Source: a bacterium 1xD42-87
GTDB taxonomy: Bacteria; Bacillota; Clostridia; Lachnospirales; Lachnospiraceae
Direction: 5' to 3'
Assembly (NCBI GenBank): GCA_003611805.1
Contig: RAYM01000040.1
Coordinates: forward strand, 1-64,000
Length of the DNA stretch: 64,000 bases
Shown: piece by piece, positions 8,985-17,281 of the stretch
Numbering within the stretch: position 1 is the first letter of the stretch
Layout of the letters: every line of letters starts with the position of its first letter
The notes under the pieces: model-generated
Databases searched by the model: none
Seen by the model: the letters and a program-made list of their open reading frames with translations, nothing else
What the model was told of the DNA's origin: nothing
Translations under genes and position numbers: made by a program

Positions 8985-9008
8985 ATTGTGCAGACCGTCT
9001 GCACAAAT
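8984..9008. repeat. palindrome directly after the DUF1016 gene
   Basis: AATTGTGCAGAC, a central C, then GTCTGCACAAAT (one mismatch). It starts on the last base of the stop codon and carries the same arms as 7933-7957. There is no T run, so a simple terminator is unlikely. Confidence 0.8.
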
Positions 9009-9114
9009 GAATTAGAAAGAGTTTCGTGATAACACCATGATAACAAAAATTCCCAAAACCTCAGATACAGGATGCATATAAAAGAAAAAGGTACCGAAAA
9101 AGCCCTGAAAATCA

Positions 9115-9273
9115 CACGCAATCACCCTGATTTCCACCACAGAAAACCGTGAGGGTGGACGTACAGTAGGTTCCGATAGGGTTGCAGATATTGAAGCTGT
9201 TTTAGTCGTGGAAACTACTGACAAAGAGAGACGTTATCTTAACCAAGATGGTCAGGATATGGTTAAGATATAG
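9115..9273 (+). pseudogene. decayed gene fragment, unknown
   Basis: The frame is open for 52 codons (HAITLISTTENREGGRTVGS, then DRVADIEAVLVVETTDKERR) and ends at a TAG. It has no start of its own. The preceding stretch, in another frame, reads MHIKEKGTEKALKITR, suggesting one gene split by a frameshift. I do not recognise the family. Confidence 0.3.
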
Positions 9274-9288
9274 ATAAACAAAAATGAA

Positions 9289-9553
9289 AACAGTTTATTG
9301 ATACTTACCTGAAAAAGAAGAGTATGGCATGAACTATCAGACCAGGCATAAACCATGTGTTTTTTTGCAGGAGGACGGGAGGTGCAAGTTGGGAGATTGC
9401 AAATCGGACAGCTGAAAAAAATATCCATACGCCAATCAGCCGGAAAGATTATCAAGTTTGCTGAACACATTGGATACGATAGAAATATGTCCGGCAGCTT
9501 TTGAGATTTTTGAGAGACTAAAGAAAGAGTATCGGTTTAGGACACGTAGATAA
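9289..9553 (+). pseudogene. second YkgJ-type copy, decayed
   Basis: This copies the 3' half of the gene at 2521-3030. It starts at the equivalent of QFIDTYL, has lost one base soon after (frameshift), and carries TGA in place of the cysteine codon in DSCKKYPY. Past that stop it reads ERLSSLLNTLDTIEICPAAF and ends in the same FRTRR. It sits just before the 595-aa gene. The two copies bracket about 6 kb of the island. Confidence 0.9.
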
Positions 9554-9566
9554 AGGGAGAGCAGCT

Positions 9567-11354
9567 ATGAACCTGACTCATTTTTTAAAACAGACAGATG
9601 CCATTACGTCACAGTATTCAACGGAACAGCTCATTGATTTTATTCATGATATCGGGAGGGTCTGCCCGGAGCATCGCAGGGAGGACTTTTTGGAAATGCT
9701 GAAATCTGCAGGGAATGGAGCGGTAAGGGCATCAAAAAAAGTAGAGGACAAAGATATTGATTTCGATGAGATGTACAGCCGTGTCAGAGATCATTTAAAG
9801 AGCATTGATTCTCAGGAGGTCACTATTACCGCCGTATTGAACGAAGAATATGACGACTGGTATGACGACAGCGGCGAAGAATTTTATTATGAGGATAACG
9901 ACGACATTTCGGATATGCTTGAAGAAGCCTGTGATTTTGTGCATATCTGCATGGACAGGGAGAAATATAAAGAAGGCTTTGCAGTTGGTAAGCAGCTGCT
10001 GGAAATGGAGATTCTGTGCGATAATGAGTATGGCGATGAAGAACTTTCACTGGGGGATATGGTGCATTATGAGCTTTTGCACTGCGATTTGAAACGGGTA
10101 ATCCTTGATATAGCATATTGCGCATATCAATCAGCGCCGCCTGCCAAACGCCCAGATGCATTGTATGGAGTTATTCTAAATGCGAAAGAGGACACAGCTA
10201 CATTAGAAGCCGTTATGCAGCATGGCGAGGAAGACTTGCCGGAATTGGAAGAATTTCTTCCGTCATGGATTACCTATCTTGGGGATAAGACGGGGCATGA
10301 TGCGGACCGCCTTATGCTGGAAGCCGTTGATCTGTTAAATGATCTTTCGCTGGAGGTGCAGTGTGCGGAAAAGTATGCCGCTGTCCATCCGGGATTATAT
10401 CTGAATATATTGGAAAACGGGAAACATATGCCGGCGGATGATATGGCAGCTATAGGGCTCGAAGCGATGAAGGCGATACCAAAGAAATATGTAATGCGCA
10501 GTAAAGCAGCGTTGAAAACAGCTGAGTATGTTATTGCGGCAGATGAGAAACAATCTTTATTGGAAAAGTGTTATTTTGCCGCATGTGAATCGGATACATC
10601 CGCACAAAACTATCTCCGTGCATTATTAAACGGGTATGGAAACGGAAAGAAAAGGGAAGAACTTCAAAAGCTGTTAGCGTCATTTCCGATGTACAAGAGC
10701 AACAACTATCTGCTGGATGAAAGGAGTTTTCGCGGATATGGCGGAAGCGAGTATTTTGAGAGAGAGGAAAATAAACCAAACAACAATATGATTTTGATGC
10801 TCAGGTTCTTAGACGGGCAGTTTGCGGAGGTATTGGACAAAGGATTGCATAAATCGGAAGCGCTGGGCTGGACGGGATCTTTCATGAAACAGGGAATTGC
10901 CCTATTTCTGTTATGTCTTTATGAGGGGCAATGGAACGGTAGTGGGATCGCCGCTATGGCAGAGATGGCAAAAAGTGCAATGAGATTTTCCACGGAAGAA
11001 TATCGAAATGGTACCTGCGGACTTGAGGGAATAGGAGAGAATGACCTGTTTTGTCATCTGTTTTCACAATGGAAGTCTATAGTGCCGATGTCATCTGATA
11101 TAAGGAACCAAGCCATAAAAAGAATCACAGTGCTGCTGGAAAAGCGGACAGCGGGAATTATGGATGCAAACCGCAGGAACTATTATGGGGAATGCGCAGC
11201 GTATATCGCCGCGTTAGGCGAGGTGCGTGAATCTATGGGAGAGATGGGTGCAAAACAGATGCTTATGACATCGTATAAGGATGCGTACCCGCGAAGGAGT
11301 GCATTTCGGGAAGAAATGAGGAAGTATGGCTGGATTGATATGAAGAGAAAATAG
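9567..11354 (+). CDS. 595-aa helical protein of unknown function
   Basis: This intact gene follows AAAGGGAGAGCAGCT. The protein has no signal peptide or membrane segment. Residues about 88-115 are extremely acidic (EEYDDWYDDSGEEFYYEDND). The rest is helix-rich, in the manner of TPR/HEAT repeat scaffolds. Its C terminus (NRRNYYGECAAYIAALGEV, then SYKDAYPRRSAFREEMRKYG) reminds me of the helical tail of SWIM zinc-finger proteins, but no SWIM cysteine motif is visible. A broken primase-like gene starts 28 bp downstream, so the two were probably co-transcribed and may have worked together. Function not assigned. Confidence 0.6.
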   Translation: MNLTHFLKQTDAITSQYSTEQLIDFIHDIGRVCPEHRREDFLEMLKSAGNGAVRASKKVEDKDIDFDEMYSRVRDHLKSIDSQEVTITAVLNEEYDDWYDDSGEEFYYEDNDDISDMLEEACDFVHICMDREKYKEGFAVGKQLLEMEILCDNEYGDEELSLGDMVHYELLHCDLKRVILDIAYCAYQSAPPAKRPDALYGVILNAKEDTATLEAVMQHGEEDLPELEEFLPSWITYLGDKTGHDADRLMLEAVDLLNDLSLEVQCAEKYAAVHPGLYLNILENGKHMPADDMAAIGLEAMKAIPKKYVMRSKAALKTAEYVIAADEKQSLLEKCYFAACESDTSAQNYLRALLNGYGNGKKREELQKLLASFPMYKSNNYLLDERSFRGYGGSEYFEREENKPNNNMILMLRFLDGQFAEVLDKGLHKSEALGWTGSFMKQGIALFLLCLYEGQWNGSGIAAMAEMAKSAMRFSTEEYRNGTCGLEGIGENDLFCHLFSQWKSIVPMSSDIRNQAIKRITVLLEKRTAGIMDANRRNYYGECAAYIAALGEVRESMGEMGAKQMLMTSYKDAYPRRSAFREEMRKYGWIDMKRK

Positions 11355-11382
11355 GAGCAACATTCTTAATAAGGAGATTACG

Positions 11383-12063
11383 ATGAGCAGCACAGAAGAA
11401 CTGGAAAAAAGAATACAGTATTTGGAACAGGAAAACCAATACTTGAAACAGCTTCTGTCAGACGCTGGGATTTCCTATTCTAAAAAAGAAATCATCGAGA
11501 ACGTTTACGAATATGATCCAAATCAGGGAGCAAGAACTATACCAAGAGAGATTACAGAAACAGATGCCAAAGTGTTCTTTAGCATGTTTTGGGGGCGCAC
11601 GGATGTATACAGCAAACGTACCATTAAGAAGTCGACCAAATAAGTCAATTATTATACCCAATGTTACAATTTTTGGAAAAGCGGCTGTCCAAGAGTTGCC
11701 GGAAGCAAGATAAAATGTCAGGATTGCAAAAGGCAGGCATATAAGGAGTTAAAAAAGGAGCAGATTATTGACCATTTAAGGGGAAATTCGGAGGATGCCA
11801 CAGATGTTATAGGTGTTTTCCCGCTTTTGACAGATGATACCTGCCGATTTATCGTCTTTGATTTTGATAACCATGAAAAGGGTGCGGAAAGAAATGATTT
11901 TGCCAATACTGACGAACTGTGGAAAGAGGAAGTAGACAGCCTGAGAAAGATATGTGATATCAACAGGATTGACGCATTGGTGGAGCGTTCCCGTTCGGGG
12001 AGAGGCGCACATCTCTGGATATTCTTTCAAAAACCAATAGAAGCCTCACTTGGCGGGAGGTGA
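11383..12063 (+). pseudogene. archaeo-eukaryotic primase of TOTE conflict type, broken
   Basis: One continuous frame is broken only by TAA at 11641-11643. It starts with a short coiled coil (ELEKRIQYLEQENQYLKQLL), then FFSMFWGRTDVYSKR, a cysteine-rich stretch (CYNFWKSGCPR, IKCQDCKRQAYKELK), DVIGVFPLLTDDTCRF, the acidic catalytic motif VFDFDNHEKG, and ERSRSGRGAHLWIFFQKPIE. These motifs fit the AEP domain of TOTE-type conflict proteins, which normally continue into a helicase of several hundred residues. Here homology ends at about 12050 in unrelated sequence, so the gene is both nonsense-mutated and truncated. RBS: AAGGAG at 11371-11376. Confidence 0.75.
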
Positions 12064-12141
12064 TCTGCTTTTCGACGTATCCGGGCAGTCAAATGTGATT
12101 AAGAAAATATATTTTCGGTTTGAAGATTCTGTTGAATGTGA

Positions 12142-12279
12142 GATTTAGATGGAAGAGTCCTGCAAAAATATTTGCTGCCAAAGCTGACCATTCAGCCTCT
12201 CATCGAAAACTCACTCCAGCATGGGAGCGGAGGAGCGATATGGCATTATCGATCTTGCGGCCTTATTTCACGCACATAG
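12142..12279 (+). pseudogene. fragment of a sensor histidine kinase
   Basis: The open frame reads LDGRVLQKYLLPKLTIQPL, then IENSLQHGSGGA, the N-box region of LytS/YesM-type kinases (QPLxENSLxHG). No other kinase part is present. It is a scrap at the right edge of the island. Confidence 0.6.
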
Positions 12280-12325
12280 GTTTTCTGACAAAGCAGTAGA
12301 CTTTCATCCATGATTCTGATAAAAT

Positions 12326-12343
12326 AGATTAATATATTAATCT
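12326..12343. promoter_or_regulatory. 18-bp palindrome upstream of fapA-like gene
   Basis: AGATTAATATATTAATCT is a perfect palindrome 50 bp before the start of the DUF342 gene. It could be an operator or overlap an AT-rich promoter. Position is the only evidence. Confidence 0.4.
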
Positions 12344-12393
12344 CAGAAAGACAGCGGCATATATCTTGCGATTTTTAGGCTATCCCAGGATAT

Positions 12394-14601
12394 ATGCATT
12401 TCATTATGAATCAGGAAAGATTGGTAACGGTTATGAGTGATTTGGGCGGGGAAAAACAGCAGAAACTGCATTTTCCCATGATGGAAAATGACGAGTATCA
12501 GAAAGCGCAGCGACAGGAAATCAAACTCGGGAAGGAGGAAGGGCTGGATGTATCTATTTACTCCAACCCCGAATTTAACTGGCTGCAGATGGAGCAGATC
12601 CGAATGGGGCTCAAGGATAAGGTGGACGCCTCTGTGTATGCCGATCCTGCTTACAATTACGAGACCATGCGGCAGATCAGACTGTCCCTCTACTCGGCCA
12701 TAGATCTGATCCCCTATCTGAAAAGGGGATTTGCGGATGACGACCTGGAGGAAATCCGTTTTGCGCTGATGAACAGGCTGCCGATTGATAAGTGGCTGCA
12801 GGATATGATGTGTGCGCCGCAGATCCATGAGATCAGAATTGGCCTGTGTGAGGATATCGATATCACGCCATATGCCAACATCAAATATAACTGGCTGCAG
12901 ATGAAGGAGATTCGTCTCGGGCTTGAGAAAAAGCTGAATGTGTCGCTTTATACCAACCATCTGTTCAACCATGCGCAGATGAGGGAGATCCGTCTTGGAC
13001 TGGAGGCGGGGCTTGATGTCACATCCTACTGCAGTCTGGTTTACTCGGCCACAGACATGAAGGAGAAGCGGCAGGCTATTATCAACCGTAAACGGTCAAG
13101 CGGCACGGCATCCCCGGAGCCGCAGTACAGCGTGGAGCCGCAAAAGACCGCAGAGAGGGAACTGGCGCAGAATACGGACAAAGGAAATGCGGCTGTTTCG
13201 CAGGACAAGAAAGAGAAAAGCTCCCGGGCGGCTTCCCTCCAAAAGAAAGAATTTTCTATATCTATAGAAGAAAACGGAAACAAGGCATATGCCTATATCC
13301 CTTGGATTCCGGGTAATATAGTGACCGAAGAGGATATTTACAAAGATCTGGAGAGGCGGGAGATTGTTTTTGGCATCAAGGAAGATGCGATTGCCGACAT
13401 GATTGACCGCAGGCGGCTGAATGAAAAAATACTGATCGCAGAGGGAATCCCGGCAAAAAAAGGAAAAGACGGCTGGTTTGAATGGTTTGTCAGGCTTGAT
13501 CTGCCGCGTATTCCGGCGCCGTTGCCTGACGGCGGAGTTGACTATGTCAATATAGAAGCCTTTGAGATGGTGGAGGAGGACGAGAAAATTGCCTTTTATC
13601 ACCGGGCGGAAACGGGCATCAGCGGCAAAAATATATATGGGGAAATGATTCACGCCGAGAATGGCATGGAGCTGAAACCGATAAGAGGAATCGGATTTAC
13701 GATCGAGCCGGACGGGTGTACTTATCGGTCTAAAATGAACGGGAAATTTGAGTTTACGGCCGGACGCATTCTGATTACCAATATGCTGATTGTCCGGGAG
13801 GACGTAACCGCTGTGACGGGCAAGCTAGAGGTGGATGGCTCCGTCTATGTGGTAGGCAGTGTTTCTTCCGGGGGCTATGTCAAGGCAACCGGGGACATTA
13901 TTGTCGAACATAACGTGGAGACATGTCGGCTTATAGCCGGCGGAAACGTTATGATAAAAACGGGAAGCTGTTCCAAGAACGACTGTTTTATCGATGCAGG
14001 CGGCGAAGTTTCCGGGAGCTTTTTTGAGGCTGCCAATATCCATGCAGGCGGCAATGTCAAGGCCAATTATATTATGAACAGCAGCATTAAGACGATGGGC
14101 AGGGTGATCGTATCGGGAAGCAAGGGCATGCTTCTGGGCGGCACCATTAGTGCGGTCAGAGGTGTGGAGACTTATAATCTGGGCAACCGACTGCACTTGA
14201 AGACAGTGCTTGACATCGGCCAGAACGAGCTGTATGAAAAGGCCCATGCGGAATATGAGAAAAAGCGGGAAAAACTCCTTAACGATTTAAAAGCGCTGGA
14301 GCGGGAGTGGGGAAAAATCGTACAGCTTGAGGAAGCCGGAAAAGAGGTGCCGGAGGAGATACAGCGTAAAATTTATGCGGCGATTGAGGTGCAGGGACAG
14401 AAACTGGCGGAGATCGACGGCGAGGAGTCAAAATTAGCCAATCTGACGGGGCAGGCGGCCAAAGAACCTGTCTGTGTCAGGGGCAGGGCCTATGAAGGCA
14501 GTGTGATTATCATAAACGGGATCAAATATACACTGTCGGCGGAGGTGCGCAGGGTTCTCTTTAAACTTCGCAACAAACAGGTAGTGATGGTAGCTTTGTA
14601 A
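12394..14601 (+). CDS. FapA/DUF342 protein with N-terminal ~37-residue repeats
   Basis: This 735-aa protein has two parts. Residues about 35-235 hold roughly six or seven repeats with a core like QMxEIRLGLExGLDVSxY (for example QMKEIRLGLEKKLNVSLY and QMREIRLGLEAGLDVTSY). Residues about 285-735 are the DUF342/FapA region, with the beta-helix stretch (VTGKLEVDGSVYVVGSVSSG, GGNVMIKTGSCSKNDC) and a late coiled coil (EYEKKREKLLNDLKALEREW). FapA proteins are linked to polar flagellar assembly and placement. An AGGAT lies 5 bp upstream of ATG 12394; ATG 12409 is an alternative. Two-component and c-di-GMP genes follow. Confidence 0.75.
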   Translation: MHFIMNQERLVTVMSDLGGEKQQKLHFPMMENDEYQKAQRQEIKLGKEEGLDVSIYSNPEFNWLQMEQIRMGLKDKVDASVYADPAYNYETMRQIRLSLYSAIDLIPYLKRGFADDDLEEIRFALMNRLPIDKWLQDMMCAPQIHEIRIGLCEDIDITPYANIKYNWLQMKEIRLGLEKKLNVSLYTNHLFNHAQMREIRLGLEAGLDVTSYCSLVYSATDMKEKRQAIINRKRSSGTASPEPQYSVEPQKTAERELAQNTDKGNAAVSQDKKEKSSRAASLQKKEFSISIEENGNKAYAYIPWIPGNIVTEEDIYKDLERREIVFGIKEDAIADMIDRRRLNEKILIAEGIPAKKGKDGWFEWFVRLDLPRIPAPLPDGGVDYVNIEAFEMVEEDEKIAFYHRAETGISGKNIYGEMIHAENGMELKPIRGIGFTIEPDGCTYRSKMNGKFEFTAGRILITNMLIVREDVTAVTGKLEVDGSVYVVGSVSSGGYVKATGDIIVEHNVETCRLIAGGNVMIKTGSCSKNDCFIDAGGEVSGSFFEAANIHAGGNVKANYIMNSSIKTMGRVIVSGSKGMLLGGTISAVRGVETYNLGNRLHLKTVLDIGQNELYEKAHAEYEKKREKLLNDLKALEREWGKIVQLEEAGKEVPEEIQRKIYAAIEVQGQKLAEIDGEESKLANLTGQAAKEPVCVRGRAYEGSVIIINGIKYTLSAEVRRVLFKLRNKQVVMVAL

Positions 14602-14687
14602 TGTGTGCGGACTGCACGGCAGAAGGAACATGACAGGGGCAGCACAGCGCATGCTCCAAATAATAAATGAGAAGGTACAGGTAAATT

Positions 14688-15778
14688 ATGAAACGTGATA
14701 CCATTTTAATTTTTGAGGACAACGAAATTGACCGTGCAATTCTGGTCGGATTACTGCAGTCAGATTACAAGATACTGGAGGCATCTAACGGCAAGGAGGG
14801 GATTGCGCTTTTGAATTCCCATTTTGCGTCGATCGCCATTGTGCTGCTTGACAATCTGATGCCGCTGATGGACGGCTTCACCGTGCTGGAAAACCTGAAG
14901 GAAAAGAACGTACTCAACAAGATTCCTTTTATTATGATTACCGGGGAAAGTTCGCCGGAGATGGAGAGAAAGGGCTACGAGTACGGTATCGTAAGCTATG
15001 TCAAAAAGCCCTATCAGTCTGACGTGGTAAAACAGGTGGTGCAGAATGCCATCGGCTGGTTCCAGTACAAAATGCAGCTGGAGATGATGGTCAAAAAGCA
15101 GAACATCAGCAGAACAGTGTGCTCCGCCAGCAGACGAAGAAACTGAACCATGTAAATGAAATTCTGATTGATTCCCTGAGCAACCTTGTGGAGTTCAGAA
15201 ATATGGAATCAAAACGGCATATCAAAAGGATACGGGAGTATTCCATGTGTCTGGGCAAGAGCGTGATGAAGCTTTACCCGGAGTATGAGCTGACGCCGGA
15301 GAAGCTGATGCAGATCGGATGGGCGTCATCCCTCCATGATATCGGAAAGATTGCCATTCCTGACTCCATTATTCTGAAGCCGGCCAAGCTGACGGCGGAT
15401 GAATTTGAGCTTATCAAGTCGCATACGACAAAGGGCGCGGAGATCATCCAGCAGCGGGTGCGTCTGAACGACCGGGCAATCTTCGATTATGCCTATGATA
15501 TTGCGAGACATCACCATGAGAAATATGACGGGAAAGGCTATCCCGACGGACTTAAGGGGGACGAGATCAGCATAGCGGCCCAGATTGTTTCCCTCGTGGA
15601 TGTGTACGATGCGCTTACCTCAAAACGGGTTTACAAAACGGCATATGAATCGGATAAGGCATATCAGATGATCCTGAACGGACACAGCGGCACGTTTTCG
15701 CCAAAACTTCTCAAGGCGTTTACGGAAGTGAAGCCGAGCTTCGAGCATCTGCTGGACATGTACCACGATGAGGAGTGA
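14688..15778 (+). pseudogene. response regulator/HD-GYP phosphodiesterase, split by a frameshift
   Basis: The first frame (14688-15146) is a receiver domain: IFEDNEIDRA, phospho-acceptor region VLLDNLMPLMDGF, MITGESS and the lysine in YVKKPYQ. The second frame (open before 15119, to 15778) is an HD-GYP domain: HDIGKIAIPDSIIL and HHEKYDGKGYPDGLKGDEI. A single missing C near 15102 (GAACATCAGC) separates them; restoring it gives KKQNHQQNSVLRQQTKKLN and one protein of about 363 aa. The full protein would degrade cyclic-di-GMP under phosphorelay control. The frameshift could be real or a read error; with it, the HD-GYP half lacks a good start. Confidence 0.85.
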
Positions 15779-15872
15779 GTATTTCACAGGCAATAAAGGT
15801 GATTGTTATAAAATTTATCAACATACATTACTTATTAAAGTTGAGTGCGCAGGCACTCGATTAGGACTGTCA

Positions 15873-15900
15873 AAAAAGGTCAGCAAAAGCTGGCTTTTTT
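15873..15900 (+). terminator. terminator after the HD-GYP gene
   Basis: A-rich stem with GGTCAGC, loop AAAA, GCTGGC and a T6 run. The stem contains one bulge. A -10-like TACAAT lies directly after it (15903-15908). Confidence 0.6.
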
Positions 15901-16057
15901 GGTACAATAAAGTCAGAGGTGAGGAAACGCTGGTAAAAGAAAAGCCGGCAAGAAATACACTGGAAAGCAATTTATCCACGTTTTAATGTTGTTAGTGAAG
16001 GCGATATAATTGAATATTTAGAGAAGGACTGTTTATTTGGATAAAAGATAAAAAGAC

Positions 16058-16099
16058 CACAGTTTCCCAAGTAATCGGGGACTGTGTTTTTTTTTTTTT
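16058..16099 (+). terminator. strong intrinsic terminator
   Basis: CACAGTTTCCC and GGGGACTGTG form a stem followed by 13 Ts. No supported gene lies between 15900 and this site. A short transcript starting at the TACAAT after 15900 and ending here (about 180 nt) is possible. A fragmentary frame there (GDIIEYLEKDCLFG) may be a gene remnant. Confidence 0.8.
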
Positions 16100-16364
16100 A
16101 TGTGGGGATAATAGAGGTTCTTGTGAAATTAGAAAGCTTCTTTTGCTAAGTCCGCTTTTTGGGACATATAAAGGTGCATAATGTTGCTAAGAATTGTAAG
16201 CAAATAGCAGATGGGAGGAACTTCGATGTATTTTTATAGATAATGAAAGTAAATATAGGCAGATGAAGGTATAATGACTTGTACCCATAACCGAACCTGG
16301 AGACAAAATAAGCAGTTTTGACAGAAAAGACATATTCAATAACGGAAGGAAAAGGAGCTGCAAT

Positions 16365-17018
16365 ATGCTGTTTCTAATTGACTACGAGAACGTTGGCAAC
16401 ATGGGAATGAAAGGCTGCGATTATCTGAATGCATCGGACCATATGATTGTCTTTTACAGTGAGGCACAAATGCATATGGAGCGCCGGTTTTTGGATGGGA
16501 TCACGAAATCCGAATGCGTTTTCGAGGTATGCAAGCTGTATAAGAGCGGGAAGAATGCGCTGGATTTTTATATCGCCTCCAAGCTTGGAGAAATGTTTGG
16601 CAGCGGCTTCGAGGGAACAGCGGTGATCGTCAGTCACGATAATGGATTTCAAGCCGTGCGCGATTACTGGGATAAGAGGGCGGCGCGCAGGAGACGGGTT
16701 CTGCTGTCGAACTGCGTGGAGGACGGTATAGTCAGCGGCAACGAAAATAGTGAGCGGACAAGAGAACTGAGTCAGCTTCGTGAGAATTTGACCATCGGAG
16801 GATTTTTTGCTGACTATACGGAAAATATGCGTAGAAAAGAAGTGATAAGGGGGCTGTTTGACGGGACGGAGTATGAAGGAAGGACAGAAGAAATCCAAAA
16901 GATGATGGAGGGAAAGAAAAAGACGCCAAGGATCATATATTTGAACTGCCTGCATTCTTTTGGGAGAGATAATGGATTGGCGATTTATAACAGGATGAAG
17001 GCGAGCGGAGAACTTTAA
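16365..17018 (+). CDS. PIN-like/NYN-type RNase domain protein
   Basis: This 217-aa protein starts with the acidic strand MLFLIDYENVG, followed by ALDFYIASKLGEMFG and VIVSHDNGFQAVRDYW. These place the aspartates expected for a PIN/NYN nuclease active site near residues 6, 67 and 95. The C-terminal third is helical and basic and may bind RNA. The start follows AAAGGAGCTGCAAT. The gene stands alone between a terminator and a noncoding stretch. The family is thought to cleave RNA; targets are unknown. Confidence 0.75.
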   Translation: MLFLIDYENVGNMGMKGCDYLNASDHMIVFYSEAQMHMERRFLDGITKSECVFEVCKLYKSGKNALDFYIASKLGEMFGSGFEGTAVIVSHDNGFQAVRDYWDKRAARRRRVLLSNCVEDGIVSGNENSERTRELSQLRENLTIGGFFADYTENMRRKEVIRGLFDGTEYEGRTEEIQKMMEGKKKTPRIIYLNCLHSFGRDNGLAIYNRMKASGEL

Positions 17019-17097
17019 ATAAATCTGTATGCCGTAAAACATGGAGCAAGGCATCTGTCATGCTTCCTGCTTTTTCTTATTTAGCATGGACGCGTTC

Positions 17098-17170
17098 TAA
17101 CGTGTGAAAGTCACGGGTGCGCGTAGGCAACGGCGAAGTATATAGCCGAACAGCAGGGGTGCAAGCTTTT
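17098..17170 (+). other. structured RNA-like segment, unresolved
   Basis: The stretch contains GTGTGAAAGTCAC (a GAAA-loop hairpin), then GGGTGCGCGTAGGCAACGGC and TATATAGCCGAACAGCAGGG. The style resembles parts of group II introns, but no domain V, intron boundary or intron protein is present. It is recorded because it has structure and no coding potential. Nothing else was seen in 17019-17281 beyond a possible terminator near 17040-17080. Confidence 0.25.
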
Positions 17171-17281
17171 TAGAGATAATTTAGAGATAAGGGTGTTATG
17201 ATAATAAGTGGAACTGTATGTGTTCTTCTATTTTTTATAGAGGCGCGGATATGTTATGCGCTTCGGAACGGAGGGGTTTCT

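Noticed and set aside
15768..15986. 72-codon frame after the HD-GYP gene
   Set aside because: Runs through a terminator, has no ribosome binding site and no recognisable sequence.
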